Notes: generated from the letters alone by a model not told the origin. A stretch of 64,000 nt of DNA from Taxillus chinensis (GCA_023512835.1 CM042092.1:12932498-12996497), one strand, 5' to 3'. Shown: positions 1 through 14,018, numbered from the stretch's first letter. A program made the numbers and translations.

Positions 1-1370
1 GTCATACAGCCGACATGCTCGCTCGCATTACCCTAACCTAATGCTTCACTTACCCAGTTACCCTAATCAAAGAGCATACATCACTGTAGTCGACTCAACA
101 TCAATGAGAGGCAAGCTAGCACAACTTCGCATTGAAACCCATCTACCATTCGCCGATCGGCGACTACTCCCCACGCTTCTCGTCTACGACTCCACTGATT
201 TGCGACTGCACCTCGCGCCGCTCGTCCGCGACTGCTCCCCGCGCTGCTCATCGACCTACTCCCTACGCCACCGTCCGCTGATCTGCTCCGGTGACTCTGC
301 CAAACTACTCTTTGCTCCGTTGAACTGCTCCCCGCACCACCGTCCGCGAACTGCTCCCCGCTCCGGCAAGACAGGCAAACTGAAGAACTGGCATGAGTTA
401 ATTTCATTTTTTTTGCTAAATTCATTTTTGGTAACTAAAAATATTGGCTGGGTGCAATTTATCTGTTTATGTTATTAGTTATTTGATTTTAGTAACTGGA
501 AATAAATTTATAGTCCGTATAAACTGTGGGCCTAAACGGGCATAATGGACCCGACTAGTCCGTTTTACACCCCTTGTGACAGCAAAGGAATCAGAAAGAG
601 ATAAAGTACAAAATATATAAAAATACAAATAAGAAAAAATATTTTCACTTTAAGGCATTTATATAGTATTTCTTTAGTATAAAATTTAAAAATAATCATC
701 AAACAAGCCATGTGGCATGGGATCAGGGTTTTCATTCACGCGACACTTAGTTATCATAATATATGCTCCAAGTAAGTCAAATCATTAGAGTACACATAGA
801 TCGATTTTGTTTTGCATTAGGTTCATCAATAGAACAACTACAACTCTCGACTAAGGCGTGCTTCTTGCATTTAATTGGATTAACACGACTAAATTCTGAA
901 AGAATTTCGTTGATCTTTAGCATGAATGAACTGTAGTAGAACCTTTGACGTCTGTACTAATTATACTTTTTACCTTGCCCATTCTCAAATAGCACCATAT
1001 TTGAGAAATGCTCATCAGTATAGAATGTGATACATGGGTATAGAAAATCGTTCAAAACACGTCCAAACCCGCTGTATTTAATAAAATAAAATGGGTAATT
1101 ATTTTTAAATAAAATAAAATAAAATTTGGAGGTTGAGAAAGATTTATTAAAAAGTGGCGCGTTGGAAAGGAAATCGAAAGGTTGTATAACAGTAAAATTT
1201 TCTCGAACCAGTTCAACGTTCACGCGACGCCGGACGCGATAGCGATAGCCCTATCCGAAATGCTTGGATGGCCGAACCCCAAACAAATGTACAGAGAGGC
1301 CTGCTGAGATGCAGAAGGCTCTTCTGCCCTTCCTTCATCGTCCTCACACAGAAGCCCTATTTCGTCTGCG
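1..1370. other. Intergenic region left of the DUF3754 gene
   Basis: No gene is supported here. Positions about 140-370 are GC-rich and contain degenerate repeats built around CTGCTCCCCGC and CCACCGTCCGC, which make short open frames on both strands with no recognisable protein. The rest is AT-rich. The last 100 bases lead into the 5' UTR and promoter of the next gene; I could not place a TATA box with confidence. Confidence 0.5.
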
Positions 1371-4300
1371 ATGCTATCATCTTGGCGATTTCTCACCCCC
1401 GTGTCTTCGTCGTCGTCGTCGTCGGCGGCGGCCTCGCCTCCTCCCCCGCCGCCAAACCCTTCCCGGACCTTTCTCTCCGCCGTCTCGTTCCGTCTCTCGA
1501 AGGCCGCCGCCGCTCATTACTCGATTCGACTGCGAGAGTTCCATGTAGACCCGCGCTCCGAATCGTGGTCGTCGGAAGTGGCGAAGAGCATGGAGGAGCC
1601 TCCTCCTCGTCCCAGTCCGAGAAAGTCTCCGCCGCCTCTCGATGGCCGCGATGACGAAGATGAAGGAGAGATTTCAGGAATTCAAGTGCCGAGGCAGAGA
1701 TACGTCCCGGTCTCCAAGTCGCAGGTTTTGGATGCCATCGTATCGACCATGTTTGGATCGCAAGAAGAGAAGGATCAGTTCCTGCTTATGTCATCGTATG
1801 TGTCGGATGATGGCCACAATTTTCGGCTTTCCGTGTGTTTATACTTCTTTGCTCGTTGCTGCTTTGTTGAGAAACCTCATAGAAAGTAGTCAAAGTTGAA
1901 ATAGGATGAACATTTAATAATTAAAGGAATCGAGACGTAGGCTTGTCCCATCGGTTCTGGACTTCTGGTTAGGGATGATAAGCCAACCTACACGTTAATG
2001 CTCTTTCAATTTTTGTTTAAAAATGATTAGAGAAATCCTAATGTATTATTAACATGTTTAGGGAACCATAATTTCCATTAAACATTCATTAATGGTCTTT
2101 CCGAAGGAACAATATATAATTGGACTTTACTACCTTCTAAAATTGTTCAAGGGGCCAACTGCAAAGTTTCATGTAATGGCAAGATGTCTGCTTCCTCAAG
2201 TACTTCTGTCAAAATGGTTATCGAAAAGGCAGAAATCAAAGAAAAAAGGCAAAAGAAAAAAAAACACTTATCAAACATTCTGGTTGTCGTGATGGCAGTT
2301 CATATTGAAAGGACAGTGGCTTTGCTTTCATATATTACAATTCTCAAAGAAGAACAAGAGGTGAGTGTATCCCTTGTGTTTGAAATGATGATTAAGAGGA
2401 AATTTCGAGTTGTGGGTAGATCTTTAATTTTGAATTCACTTCAGAAGAAATTGCTGCTAACTTCCAGCAATATTGTTTTGATTTCATTTGGTTCGATGGT
2501 TTTTTTTTCAAATATTTTATCATAGCATTCTAACTATAATAATATTTTTTTTATTAATGTAATAACCCATATATGCCTGATGTAGCTGCTTGGATTCTAT
2601 TCTTCACGCTGAACACAAACGTATTTTAGAAGAAATGCGAATTGATTATCCCTTTGATGATCCCGTAAAAGACTGTGGAACAATTGATGAAGGTTCATCT
2701 ACTTCAGGAGAAAACATAGCTGATGGTGGGAAAGAGTCTGTTTCAACTAGGGATCACACGGTTGGAATTGGGAGCACTGAGAGATATGGGGAGGAAACTA
2801 CTGATGTTAGTCAGACAGTGTCTTTCAACGATGGCATGGATTTGAGATCTCCATCAATTTTGGCTAAAAATGTTACGACAAATTCTGGCTCAGACTCCAG
2901 GTTCGTTACACTAGAAATCTCAGCTGTAATTTTATCACCGAAGTATTTGTGTGTTTAAATTTGATTTCCCGGATTTGTATTGTTTGAAAAAAAAAATGAA
3001 AAAGTGAATGTAGGAATTGCTAATTATAAATCAAAGCACATTTTTTAATGTAAAAATCATACTGTAAATATTCATTCTTGGGGCATTTTGTATTCTTTGA
3101 GAGAAAATGTTGGACTTTGCTACATGTATCTTTGTGACACAAAGGTGGCTAACATATATCATAATCTTTTCTTTTGCCCCTACTTGAAGATTCTTTCTTT
3201 TTAGTCCAAAAAAATTTCTTACCTTTTGTGGTTCTTAAAATTTCTTATCATGTTGTCCTTGAGCAAATTTTTTGTACATTTCATCTGGTTTTGTAGCCAA
3301 TTCTGACTCATTATGTTAACGTTTTTTTTTTTAAATTTAAAACCTGTTGATAGTCGCTTCCAGCATGCCTTCATGAAACTTCTTCATGGTGCTCGATTTG
3401 AAGAACTATCAACTAGAGATTTGATGTTGACATCTGCATTGAATACCGATTACCTCCTTACTCTGCCAATATATGTTGATTGGAATAGAGCATCTAAATC
3501 CAATGCAATAATATTCAGGTGATTTTTTCTTATATACAAGTTTGTTTGAGCTGCTTTTGACTGTGTTTTCACAAACGTTTTTAGTAAACTATCATCATGC
3601 TAGGTACAATGAGAGTTTGGGCTTTATTAGAACAATATTATGGAAGCTTATATAAATCCAGTTGAAATATTCCTGATTTTTACTGTATAATCTTCAAATT
3701 TAGATGGGACCTTGTAATTTACAAATTGTCTTAGGGCTTGTTTGGTTTGGCTTTCGCTACTGTTGTTTGTATAGAATAGTAGAATGTGTAAAAAAAGATA
3801 AAATTGGAATTAAACAGATAATATTGTTTTGTTCTTATCCTTATATATTCATATAAAAATAATTTATTATTAAATAATTTATTTAATAAAAAATAAAATT
3901 ATTTAGGTGGTGATGGCAAACACTAACTGCCACTTCAAGCCCTAATAGGACCTTAATTGGACTGATGTACAATTTTAAGAGTTTAGCTTTGGGTATCTTC
4001 TTGGCAGTTGTTTTTGGAATTTGATTCAGTGGTAGTGGTACCTATTGACTGTGCATGATAATGTAGTAGCTGTTGATTCTGAAAATTCCGTCCCTAATAA
4101 ACCAGCATTGGGTGGTTCGGGTGATACATGTATGGCATGAAAGGAACATTTGTGCAGATTGGATGGCTAATGACTTTTCCTGTTAGTCATTACTTGTTGG
4201 CCTCTACTTGCTTCTGGTTGGAGATGCAACTAGGTTACCTTTCATCATTTTGTTTGTTTGTAATTTGTTTTTTTATAAGTAAAAAAAGTTTTATTGAACA

Positions 4301-7300
4301 AATCAAGCACATAAGAAGTACACAAAGACAATATTATACCATCAGAGAAGCAAAAAACAACCAGCTTAAAAAACAACCAATTAAAAATAATAACAATCAA
4401 GGAGCTCAAACATAGAAAAAAATTTAAAATACCTAGAAACTGACATCCAATTAAGAAGAGACTCAAAGAAGTGAAACTTAAGTGCCTCCACACTGATCTC
4501 ACACCACTCGAAAATTCGTGCATTCCTCTTCCGCCAAAGACACCATAAAAGCAATGAAGAATAGCCGTCAAATCACGGAATGCCAATCCACATTTCCATA
4601 CCAGCAGGAAAAGAGGTCAAGAACATTCCGAGGTATCACCCAATGAAGCCTAAACAAACCAAAAATTATATCCTAGAGCATCCTGACATTAGGGTAGTAG
4701 AGAAAAAGATGATCCACACTCCCTATATATCTTACACATGTAGCACTAGCTCACAATACACAAACCATGCCAGTGTAAATTATCCGTGGTTAAAATTTTC
4801 CCTATTGAGCAGTCGAGACAAAAAAACCCACCATGGGGGGAACCTTAGTCCTCCCAATGCTTCTCCAAGGAAAACAATCGGGCCCTTTCGGATGAAGAAC
4901 AGAATAAAATAACTTCACATGGAATCCTTTAGCTCGATCCAACCCAACACATGTTATTTTTCTCTAAATGGTGATGTTTAACAAAGTAGGCCTTCAACTC
5001 TCAATCCTAAGCTAACTGGGCAAAATTCTCTTCCTTACACTTCATATTAACGTAGTTGTTACCTATTATCACAATTACAAATTTAACATAATAGGCTATT
5101 ACTACTCTCCAATCTCTTTAATTAATCATTCTGTTCCTTGATTTGTCACAATCGTAATTGTTGGACCTGTTATAATGCAGGTATACATGACCCTCCTCAT
5201 TAGGACGACTTCAATGTTCGTCCTGACTGATGTGGGATTATTCTCTGGGACTCCTTGCAGGAGGTTAGAGATCCAACAATCTTTCCTCCAATCCCACCAT
5301 CGGTCTAGAGGATCTGGCTTTAATATCACTTATTGGACCTCAGCCAGGGCACTTAGTATTAAAATATTATATGTTTTAACACTTGTGCGCCCACCCATGG
5401 GCCGCAGCCACACGGATTTGTTTCTAACAGGTCGCGATTCGTTAAAACGCGTTATGTCAAGGTGCACATGAGTCTCCTAATCGATATGAGATTATTCTTT
5501 GGGACTCATTAGAAGATTAGAAACTCAATAGTAATTTATATAAACATAAGTTAATATATGATTGGAAATTTCCAACATATATATATTTATTTATGATATA
5601 AAATTATAAAAATAATGTATCAAACAACGTCAACGCCATCCTTTGCTGTCAAATCTGCAGCTGCCTCACTGTCTTTGCTGCTCAATTCTACCCGGTGGAT
5701 GTGCTGGTAGTCTTCCAAGTTCCCATTCAATCCCCACCAGCGAACCCCATAACCAAACAGTGGTATGAAAATCACATGTATGCAGGAAGGTAATAGGCAA
5801 AGTAACAGTAGCAGCACCAACACCTTGGAACCCCACTTCCACCGCCACCACCACTTCAATTAGAAGCAGCAGACTCCGCTTGGAATTTCTTTCGATGCTT
5901 GATCTACCGGGCCATCCCAAAGCAGTGGCGGTGGTGGCGCCCCCTTAATTGGCTATCTTTATTCAAGCCGGCCTCACCACAATCGCTGCCTCCTCTTCTG
6001 TCATCTTTGTCAAGTTCTACCTCCACAACGTCCTCTGCCTAGCCGCAGGTCATGGATGCCTTGCATGCCATTGCCACTAAATTGGACGCCCAACCGGCTT
6101 TGGATGCAACAAAGGAGACTTAACAGCACCCGTTGTCCATTGCCATGAACCCTTTGTAAACATTTGACTCGTTTACAACTTTAGGTTAAGATATAAGGGT
6201 TAGCTAATCCCAAAAAACAACTTTTTTATTGGAAAGGCATTTATTGCATTACATGTTGTACGGTGTGTCAACTACAAGTGTTATCCTGCACTCACTGCAC
6301 AACAAGGTATAATTTATCACACACTCTGCTCCCAAGTTAAGTAACCATTGTTCTGTAAATATTCCATGCATGGCCTTTTAATATTATATAGCAATCACCT
6401 ACATCATTTAGACGTGGCTATACAATGGAGCAGCAGAAGGGTTTGCTAATTGTCGAAAAGCTGGATTACATACAGTCGAGAATATTGCAAAGAATCTTTT
6501 CCATCACATCAAAGCCATTGGTGAAGGTTGGCATCTGGACAATGAGGTTATTGCTTGTAATAACCTTCGTTTTTTTTTCCGTTTGATATTATTGCATGCA
6601 TTTAACTGACACTGTTAATTGATTACAGAAAAGGACAAATGTCTTTTATTTGTTTCCTGATAAATTCAGCTTGTTAAAATAATTCCCAAGTTTTTTTTGT
6701 CCAACTGGTAGTTACCCATCGACTCTATCTAGCAAGTACAAAGATTGAGCTAGCCTTGCCCATAAAAAAAGGAAAAACATGCTGGTACCCCACTTTGCAA
6801 AGTAGTAATTCCCCATGCCCCCCTGTATTGTCAATCAATAGTCATAAATCGTGATCTGCACTACAGAAGCGTTGAATAATAATGGGGAACAAAGGAAGCC
6901 ATCTTTGAAGGAATGCCACATATCACACACTCTTTAACAGGATTGAAACATAAGAAACGCATCAAGAAGTTTAAACTTTAAATACATTTTTGTGATTGTG
7001 GCTACATAAAGCTGATGTCAAACAGTCAAAGTTGTGGCAAGATTAAGTTAGGATTTTTTTGGTTGGTTGTGCTTTTTCTTGTTGTTTTGGAAGTGCGGTA
7101 ATCATAGTGGCTAAGTCTATAGGTGTTTCGTATGTTTGACATATTTATTCCCCTTCTTTTTATTTCTTATTTTTATTTTGTGGTTTTAGAACAGGTTTTT
7201 GAAGGTGCTTTTCAGACACAGCAGCTGGAAGTATGGAAAAAGAGAATAAAGTCTTGGTTGCAGCGAGTGACCTTTCTAGAGCAAGCCTATTCTCACAATG

Positions 7301-9392
7301 AACAGACTATCAATAATGCAGAGGAAATGAATCAATTTTCAGATGATGAGCTCCCTATATGGTTTGCAGCACAAAGGGCAGTATCCCGTTACGAAGGGCT
7401 TTTGCCCCCTGTTGGACCTCGTGGCAGGCTATTGAGGAGATTACTCATGTGGGTTGGACTATTACCTACAACACCAGAAACATCATTTGAGCTTGACACT
7501 ATCTCTACTGCCACGGAACCTTATTCAAGGTTCGTGCCAAGTAAATATACTTCCCCTCCGATTCTTCTTTAGGGTCTGTTTTAAGTAAATATAGTTTTTC
7601 CTCTTGATCTTCTTTAAGGTTTGTAAAATCTAAATATTTTTTTCTTAACCTTTTATCCTTTTGTCTTTTCCTCTTCGATCTCCTGACTTTGTGCTTCTTC
7701 TGGTAAGGGATAGCTTTTCTAACAAAGTCAATTTGGCAAGGTCTATAACAAAAAATGAACTGTGTAAATATTTCACAATATTATGATTATTTACTTAAGA
7801 AAGCTTCATTCTTGGATACACTGCCCTGGGGATGATTTAGGAAACTTGGAATATCTCCCTGGTTCCTCAATGATTTAGATAGACAAGTTTAAATGTTTTT
7901 TTTTTGGTTCTAACTTGTCCTTCTCTATTTTATGATTGTGTTAAATATTACCTAATTCCCCCCCCCCCCCCCTCCCAAAAAATAAAAAAATCCCAATATA
8001 AAGTTATGAATAATTGAAGGAAGGTTAGTATTGGATGCAAAAAAAAGTTGTATAAATGTAGAAATCAAACATTTATTTATGGGAAAATCAAAATGGAAAT
8101 GTGGACAATCATTGTGGGATGGGGGGAGTACCTTATTTTTGTCGAAATGTCCTTGCAAGGGTCACCTTATAATTGTGATTATTGATCATTAGATGTAATT
8201 GACAATTATAAGATGGGATTGTGATTAACATGAAGGTAATTGTTGCTTGGTTTTATATTTACAGGAAAAGAGGTTGTTTTGAGTTTTGTAGTGTTTGTTT
8301 TGTTGTATGACACTACCATAAGAGAGGTTTGTAGTAAGGTTTTGAGAGAGTGACCCTAATTGAAATGATGGAATTCCTCATCTCAGTACCATATTTGTTA
8401 TGGACGATCTGATTGAAATGCATGAATTTTTCGAGGTCCAATATTGCGGTTGAGTTTTAGTGAGCTTTCTCTGTGAGATAAAGGTTGCTGTGGATGATTA
8501 ATAAGGGGATCGTGAATGTAGGTCAATTTTTCAGCCAAACCATATTATGTGATCTTGCAAATTCAATATTAGTTGTTTTTGTGCACAAGTTTGCAGGCCC
8601 ATCCTAACAGGAGTAAAGTTAGGGGAAGATTAGTCAACTTGGTACATGTTGGTTGCTGATGACATTAATCATCTTTAGTCATTCAATTCCCTGGAAGAGG
8701 GAATTAAAGTTTGTTATAGATTTATAGTCACTTTTCTGGGTGTGTGTTCATATGTCTATATCTATTGGCTAAGGAGTCATTTTTTTACCAGTTATTAAGG
8801 TTTTCTGTAAGTAATTTAAATGATTCTGAATCTTCCAGGCCAATTTTTTTGCCAAGGATATCACTTAGTGACATATGGAAGCCTGCTAGAAGGAAAGTTT
8901 TTGGAAATGATGTTTGGAAATGGTTAACAACTTCCATTTCCATTTTTCTTTCCCAATCAATACTTCAGGTATTACTTCGTATGAGCATTTGCAGATACAT
9001 TTTTTTAGAGCTTGCTTTTGTTAATTCATCTCAAAGGTTATGTTTCAGATAATTAAAAGCTGCCTTGTTCCCTTAATATCAGCCATGAACGTTAATTGTG
9101 CATTGACTTTGACTTGATCAAAATTTATTGACCTCACAAAGCTTTTAGCTTTTATTCTCTTTGTTCAAATTTCGGGAGGTAGTTTGTATTTGTATTGTAT
9201 AGGTTGCTCAAGTTCAAACATTTGTTCAAATCTCTATGGACTCATATCACTCGATCATTGGTGAGTGATATCACAATGGACGGTGACAGAACACAATAGG
9301 TTAGCAAGGAAGGTAGCGAGGGAGTTGAATCTTATAAAATTTCACATAATTAACATTCCTTCTGGATTATTTTTTTCTTGTAGAATGGTAAT

Positions 9393-9440
<48 letters not shown>

Positions 9441-12400
9441 GGGGTTAATCTAGTTCCAAAATGTCTTGTTTCAAAACCCACTGCCCGTGTGAAGATCCCT
9501 GATTTTACATGGTCTGCAGGGCTGGGTCAGTGTTCCCCAGTTTGGAGCTTGGCAGGAGGTTGTGGAAGGGCCGCTCGTGCGGCAGTCTAGGTTAAAAAGG
9601 AAAAAAAAAGAAGAAGACTTGTTTCTATTCTTGGCGTATTCTTTGATATGTTCAGAGCTTGAATAATTGGGAAAATGTTAATAATGGTATTAGAAAATAT
9701 ATTTCATATTTCCATACGATGGTGTGAGACATAAATATATAATGTATTACATTAATTTGAAAGGACTAAACTATCCTTGCTCTCCAACAAAAAACATATG
9801 AATATTGCTTCAATTCTTCTGATGTTTATATTTGAACACTTTCAATTTCCTTGTTTGGTATTGCTGAACAAATGGAATAAAGTGCACTTTTTTTTAGAAA
9901 AAGGATGTCTCTATTATTCTTAAAACATTAGTATGTACCCAATCAGGAGCCAGCATTCCAAGAATTGATTTTGCTTTACACAGAGGAAGTTTCAAGAAGA
10001 GAAACTGAAAATAAAGCTAAAGGTCCATTGTTGCGGTTGAAGATATATGAGAAAATTTCAATACCAGATTTACTAGTAGGCGCTCTATTTTTTTACTGGT
10101 TCTCATATGTGACATGTCATGTGTATGCATGCGTGTTTATGCTGTCTTATGTTCTTTGGATGTATTTTTGCATTTATATTTTTTAGTAGGTAAGGTTCAT
10201 ATCAAATAGTGGGTAATTTTTGGCAGGTTGTTTTTCCACACAAAAAGCTGTCTTTCCGAATTATAGACACGGTATGAACAGGCTCGACTGATGCTTTTCT
10301 GTTGAAATTGATAGTTCTTTGAAATTGAATTTATATATGGAAATTAAGGAATGATAATATAGCATGCCAGGGTACACAGCTATGTACGTGACACTCGAAA
10401 ACCACATAGCTTTGATTGAAAAACACTCTCCCTTCTCCCTCTCCTCCCCTTTCTCATTTTATAATTAAAACTTTTGAGGTGTTCAAGTAAAGAGCTGTAT
10501 AGTTTCAGGAAGCGACCACCGTGAGTTAAACTTTGGGGAGGGGGTTGCTTTGTTTTTGGTTCTCCATATGTGGTTAATATTTATTGTACTATTTAGAAAA
10601 TCATTTGGTGTGTCCAATGTCGGTACTTTAATAGCTGTTTTTGGTTTTTTTGACAATTGATTATCAAAAAAACAAGAAAAAAGATTTTGAACTTTTTTTT
10701 CCCCAAACAATAGAGGACATTCGATCAATTAATAGAACAAAGGACAGAATTGTCTACACCTTTTGTTGCTAAAGAGACTAGCTACTAGATTGATACAAGG
10801 AACTAGAGCTTCAATTGGATGGGGAGAACAGAATTAGAGAGGGGGGAAGGATTGATTTTGTAGGCTATAGGGTTATGTGGTTTGAAGTGGCGCTTTAACT
10901 TCAAAGTGGTTCCTTTTCTTACATTTTTAAAATGTACCATCGCTTTGCACCTTCTGGGCTGGTCAAATGCTTATGTGACGCTTTGACAACTACGGTAAAA
11001 TCTTTGTAGAACACATTTTGAGAGAAGCTCATTGTAATAAACCACGCATTTGGTTGGAAGACTAAATCTCATTTAGTAATATACAAGCGTGGTGTACCTT
11101 TTTAGTAGGTATCATGCTAAACTAATTAGTTGGGACAAATATTTAATGATATTATCTGAATAGCTTGTTTCCTCCAGATACAACTTCTCCTGGTGAGTTG
11201 AGACCATGACATTAAATTTGCAGATTCGCTTGGATATTGCCACACTATTGGGACTTCTAGCATTCTTTGTGAACTACAAATTTGAGGATATCTTATTGTC
11301 CCCGTATGTATATTCACTCATTTATGTTTTACTTCATTGCTTTGTAATTTCAGTGACATGGAGGTAATAATATGACTGATGAAAATATATGAATGCCTAA
11401 GAAATTTAATAATTTTTTTTATAAGACCTTGTGAATCCTTAAACTCCATTAAAGTTTGTAGGCATTCATGTTCTTCTCATGTTCTTTCAATCGATGCATA
11501 TGAAGCGTTTGATTTGAAGCCTCTTGGGTTATGCCTTCAGAGGCCTGAAATAAGGGCTGTGCATGGTATCATTACCTCTCTTTATGTATATGTCTGTGTG
11601 TGCGCGCGTGACATGATTGATTAATCCACAAAAATTTGGTCCCTAGTTATTTATTTCAGAGAACATTATTTATATTTTATTTTATATGTCAGGTCTGCTG
11701 TGCTCCTTGATGTGATTGCTATCACTGCACTTGTATTATACGTATCCCGTGTAGTTCTAGGCTATAAACAGACATGGGATAGGTATCAAGTGAGTTTTTT
11801 CTTCGGTAATCTTTACTATCCATAAGCATGCTTCTCTCTCTCGTGATTGCTTAGTATATCCTATGAGGATTTTATTGTCGCAGCTTCTAGTCAACAAGAC
11901 GCTTTACGAAAAAACCTTAGCAAGTGGCTTTGGTGTAGTTCATTTTCTTTTGGATGCCTCTGAACAACAACAAGTGAGAATTTTTCTTTATAGTTTTTAC
12001 TTTATTTGTGGCAAATGCGCATGTCACAGAGCAAGTTCTGAATCAAAGAAACTAATAGTGTTTCTTTATTTAATTTTATTTTCCTGCCACATTTCTTTCA
12101 CTATGGCTTATGAAGGTTTTAACAATTTTTCTGATGCTTTATACATGTTTGCAGTATAAGGAAGCCGTTTTAGCTTATGCGATTCTGCTCAAAATGGAGA
12201 AAAGCCAGGTTTGTCTTAGACCTAATTTATAGACATTGTCCAAATTAGTAAGACCATCTCCAACCCATAACTTCAATTTAATGCAACTTTTACATTAAAA
12301 TACAGTAATTTTTCTCCATCAACTCCAACCCATCGCACCAAATCTAACGCTATATACTATTCCTTTTATTTTTATTATTGAAAATACTCTCAAACGGCAA

Positions 12401-14018
12401 ACCTCCATTCCGGCCTCCATCGACATGCAGTCCGATCTGCTCCTCCAATGGCGCTGAGGAAGAGGGGGGAGGGGTGTTCAGCGCAGGGAAAGATGGGAGG
12501 GGGCCGTTCAGTGCCGGTAAAGAGGGGAGGGGGACCGATCGGTGACGGGGAAGATGGGAGGGGGCCAACTGATGCCAGGGGAAGAGGGAGGGGGGGCGTC
12601 GTTTGGCTGGGGAAGCGTGCTGGGGGCAGTGCCGAAGAAGAGGAGAGGTGATGTGGTTGGCGAGCATCGTTTGGCACTGGGATAGCGCAGCACTGTATAT
12701 TTACGCAAAAATGGTGTATAGGATAGCGCATCGTTGGAGTTCGTTTTTATGTTTTTTACGCTATAGTCTGGCTTTTTAGCGCTCGGTTGGAGATGGCCTA
12801 AGAGTCATGGAGAGAGAGCGAACTGCTGATTATTATATTGGGCCATATTAGTTCTACACTTCTACATATGTGCTTACTACTCGCCCTGCTTTGTGTCTCC
12901 TGGATCCAGTTTTTTTTTTTTTAAATATTTTTTTATACAGCCTATGTCCCCTCCGAACCAGACTGATCCTATTGAAATGAACTGAGTTTTCTGAAAATTA
13001 CATTCCATTCTAGTCTCTTTCTCTTTATGTTTCAGTTCCTTAGTAGGATGAGGTTGTTGGCTACTTCAATATATTTGTTCTTTGGAAAATCTAAAGACAT
13101 GCAAGTGACAGAAGGATAATCTGAGTCACACAGAATGAATTTAAAATTATGAACTACACTTTCTAGCATTTCTAGTTGAATTAACTTAAGAACTACATTT
13201 CTTTCCACTTGTAATACAGCAAAAATAAGTTGGTATTATTGTTGATGCAATGGAGAAATAATGCATAAAGTTTTTAATACGGGTGATATCAGCAGTGATA
13301 TATTTGTAAGCTCTTTTTATTAATGAATTCTCTCTCTTGCTTAGAGTGAACACTTAAGAAAGTGAGATAAACTTATCAAATCTCATGCTCCATATATTAT
13401 AAAAATACAAAATTGAAAAGAAACTTATTGAACCACAAGCGAGAGCAACATTAGCACTTGATGTGAAATAAGGGCACATGCAACATTCCTTGCTGGTTGA
13501 CATCATTTTCGTACAAAAATTACGTCAACAGCGCCAGTTCTTCTCACTAGTAAAAACCTATTGTTGGCTGATTTGGTTAACAGCAATTCCACTTTCCAGT
13601 AGATGCCATTTTATGTTGCTGCTTTCCATCAGAATATTTTTTTGCTGCTTTCCATTGTGGGTCTTGACTAGAGACATACACTGATGCACGCTAATAGTTT
13701 GGAGTTTGGACTGCAGGACAGTTGCCACCAAAGCGTAGGAGACAAATGTGAGAGATTCATGTACGAAATATTTAAAGAAAAGGTCAGCCACAGCAAAGGC
13801 AATGCTTAATTTGAGGATCACCAACTCTGTTGCATTCATTGTGGTTTAAAAAAACATTGCAGGTTGAAATGCCTATTGAAAGAACAGTGGATACGTTGAA
13901 AAGGTTGGGTTTAGTGATAGAATCCGAGACCAACCGTGGAAACACGAGACTGCAGGCCATTCCTTGTCTGGAGGCATACAAGGCCCTCAAACACCGTTGG
14001 AATAGTTTGCTTCATTGA
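1371..14018 (+). CDS. DUF3754 family membrane protein, 14 exons, 743 aa
   Basis: Exons: 1371-1795, 2586-2900, 3354-3518, 6412-6556, 7195-7529, 8839-8968, 9947-10075, 10227-10271, 11224-11303, 11693-11789, 11884-11973, 12155-12208, 13717-13782, 13863-14018. All junctions are GT/AG and the frame closes at 2232 nt. The N terminus is rich in Ser, Pro and Arg and could be an organelle transit peptide. The core carries family-like blocks such as [38 protein letters not shown] and [13 protein letters not shown]. Two hydrophobic segments follow at about residues 565-580 ([13 protein letters not shown]) and 592-612 ([17 protein letters not shown]). The family is widespread in plants and has no established biochemical role; I recall Arabidopsis At3g19340 as a relative. 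The exon 4 donor was chosen because only the site after 6556 keeps frame with exon 5. Introns 3 and 12 are swollen by transposon insertions. Confidence 0.88.
3734..3942. mobile_element. MITE-like element in intron 3
   Basis: The ends are imperfect inverted repeats: GGGCTTGTTTGG at the left, and the right end (CACTTCAAGCCC) read in reverse complement starts GGGCTTGAAGTG. The flanks are TTA at the left and TAA at the right, so only the TA dinucleotide agrees as a target duplication. Length is 209 bp and there is no coding capacity. The GGGCTTGTTTGG end resembles common plant DNA-transposon MITEs; the superfamily is not certain. Confidence 0.5.
4262..4960 (-). mobile_element. LINE (L1-type) ORF2 3' end, degenerate
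   Basis: Read on the minus strand, about 4440-4570 encodes [19 protein letters not shown] followed by a stretch ending LLNWM. This is the familiar C-terminal tail of plant L1-type ORF2 proteins, downstream of the zf-RVT domain. Upstream (4600-4900) the translation is broken by frameshifts and stops but retains zf-RVT-like words such as CMCK and DHLF. After the tail comes a short 3' region ending in an A-rich tract near 4262. It is a 5'-truncated, inactive insertion inside intron 3 of the DUF3754 gene. Confidence 0.75.
5126..5560 (-). repeat. LTR/TRIM-like dispersed repeat in intron 3
   Basis: The minus strand contains a stretch reading AAGTGATATTAAAGCCAGATC (around 5310-5330), which looks like a decayed tRNA-Met primer-binding site (consensus TGGTATCAGAGCC) next to an LTR end. 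Flanking text includes paired lines about a GTGGGATT/CTCTGGGACTC motif. There is no coding capacity. The assignment to a terminal-repeat retrotransposon in miniature is an inference; it could be another dispersed repeat. Confidence 0.35.
5630..6140. other. Unassigned coding-like relic in intron 3
   Basis: This GC-richer patch sits in an otherwise AT-rich intron. One plus-strand frame near 5955-6075 reads [19 protein letters not shown], a hydrophobic stretch with protein-like composition, but stops interrupt all frames nearby. I do not recognise the source. It may be a captured gene fragment or the inside of a transposon. Confidence 0.25.
9371..9625 (+). repeat. (GT)n-(G)n tract followed by a SINE-like sequence
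   Basis: A (GT)n tract of about 14 units runs directly into 21 consecutive G (9424-9444). The following 150 bp contains a GTTTCAAAACCC word that resembles a Pol III B box and ends in an A-rich, irregular tail (about 9593-9620), which suggests a plus-strand SINE. The expected A box region is replaced by the microsatellite. It lies in intron 6 of the DUF3754 gene. The family was not identified. Confidence 0.4.
12252..12798. mobile_element. PIF/Harbinger-like MITE in intron 12
   Basis: The inverted ends read GACCATCTCCAACC at the left and GGCCATCTCCAACC as the reverse complement of the right. Both are flanked by TAA (12249-12251 and 12799-12801), the three-base target duplication expected for PIF/Harbinger. 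The 547-bp body has no transposase. Its middle (about 12456-12625) is a G-rich minisatellite with units of about 30 bp. The open frames on both strands here are artefacts of that repeat. Confidence 0.75.

Noticed and set aside
41..478. 145-codon frame at the left edge and its antisense partner
   Set aside because: Both frames read through degenerate GC-rich repeats and show no domain or start context.
6541..6548. Donor after 6546 for exon 4 of the DUF3754 gene
   Set aside because: It leaves a phase that meets stops at either exon 5 acceptor; the donor after 6556 keeps frame.
12350..12731. Overlapping Pro-rich and Gly-rich frames on both strands
   Set aside because: They are produced by the G-rich minisatellite inside the MITE; frames are open on both strands for compositional reasons.
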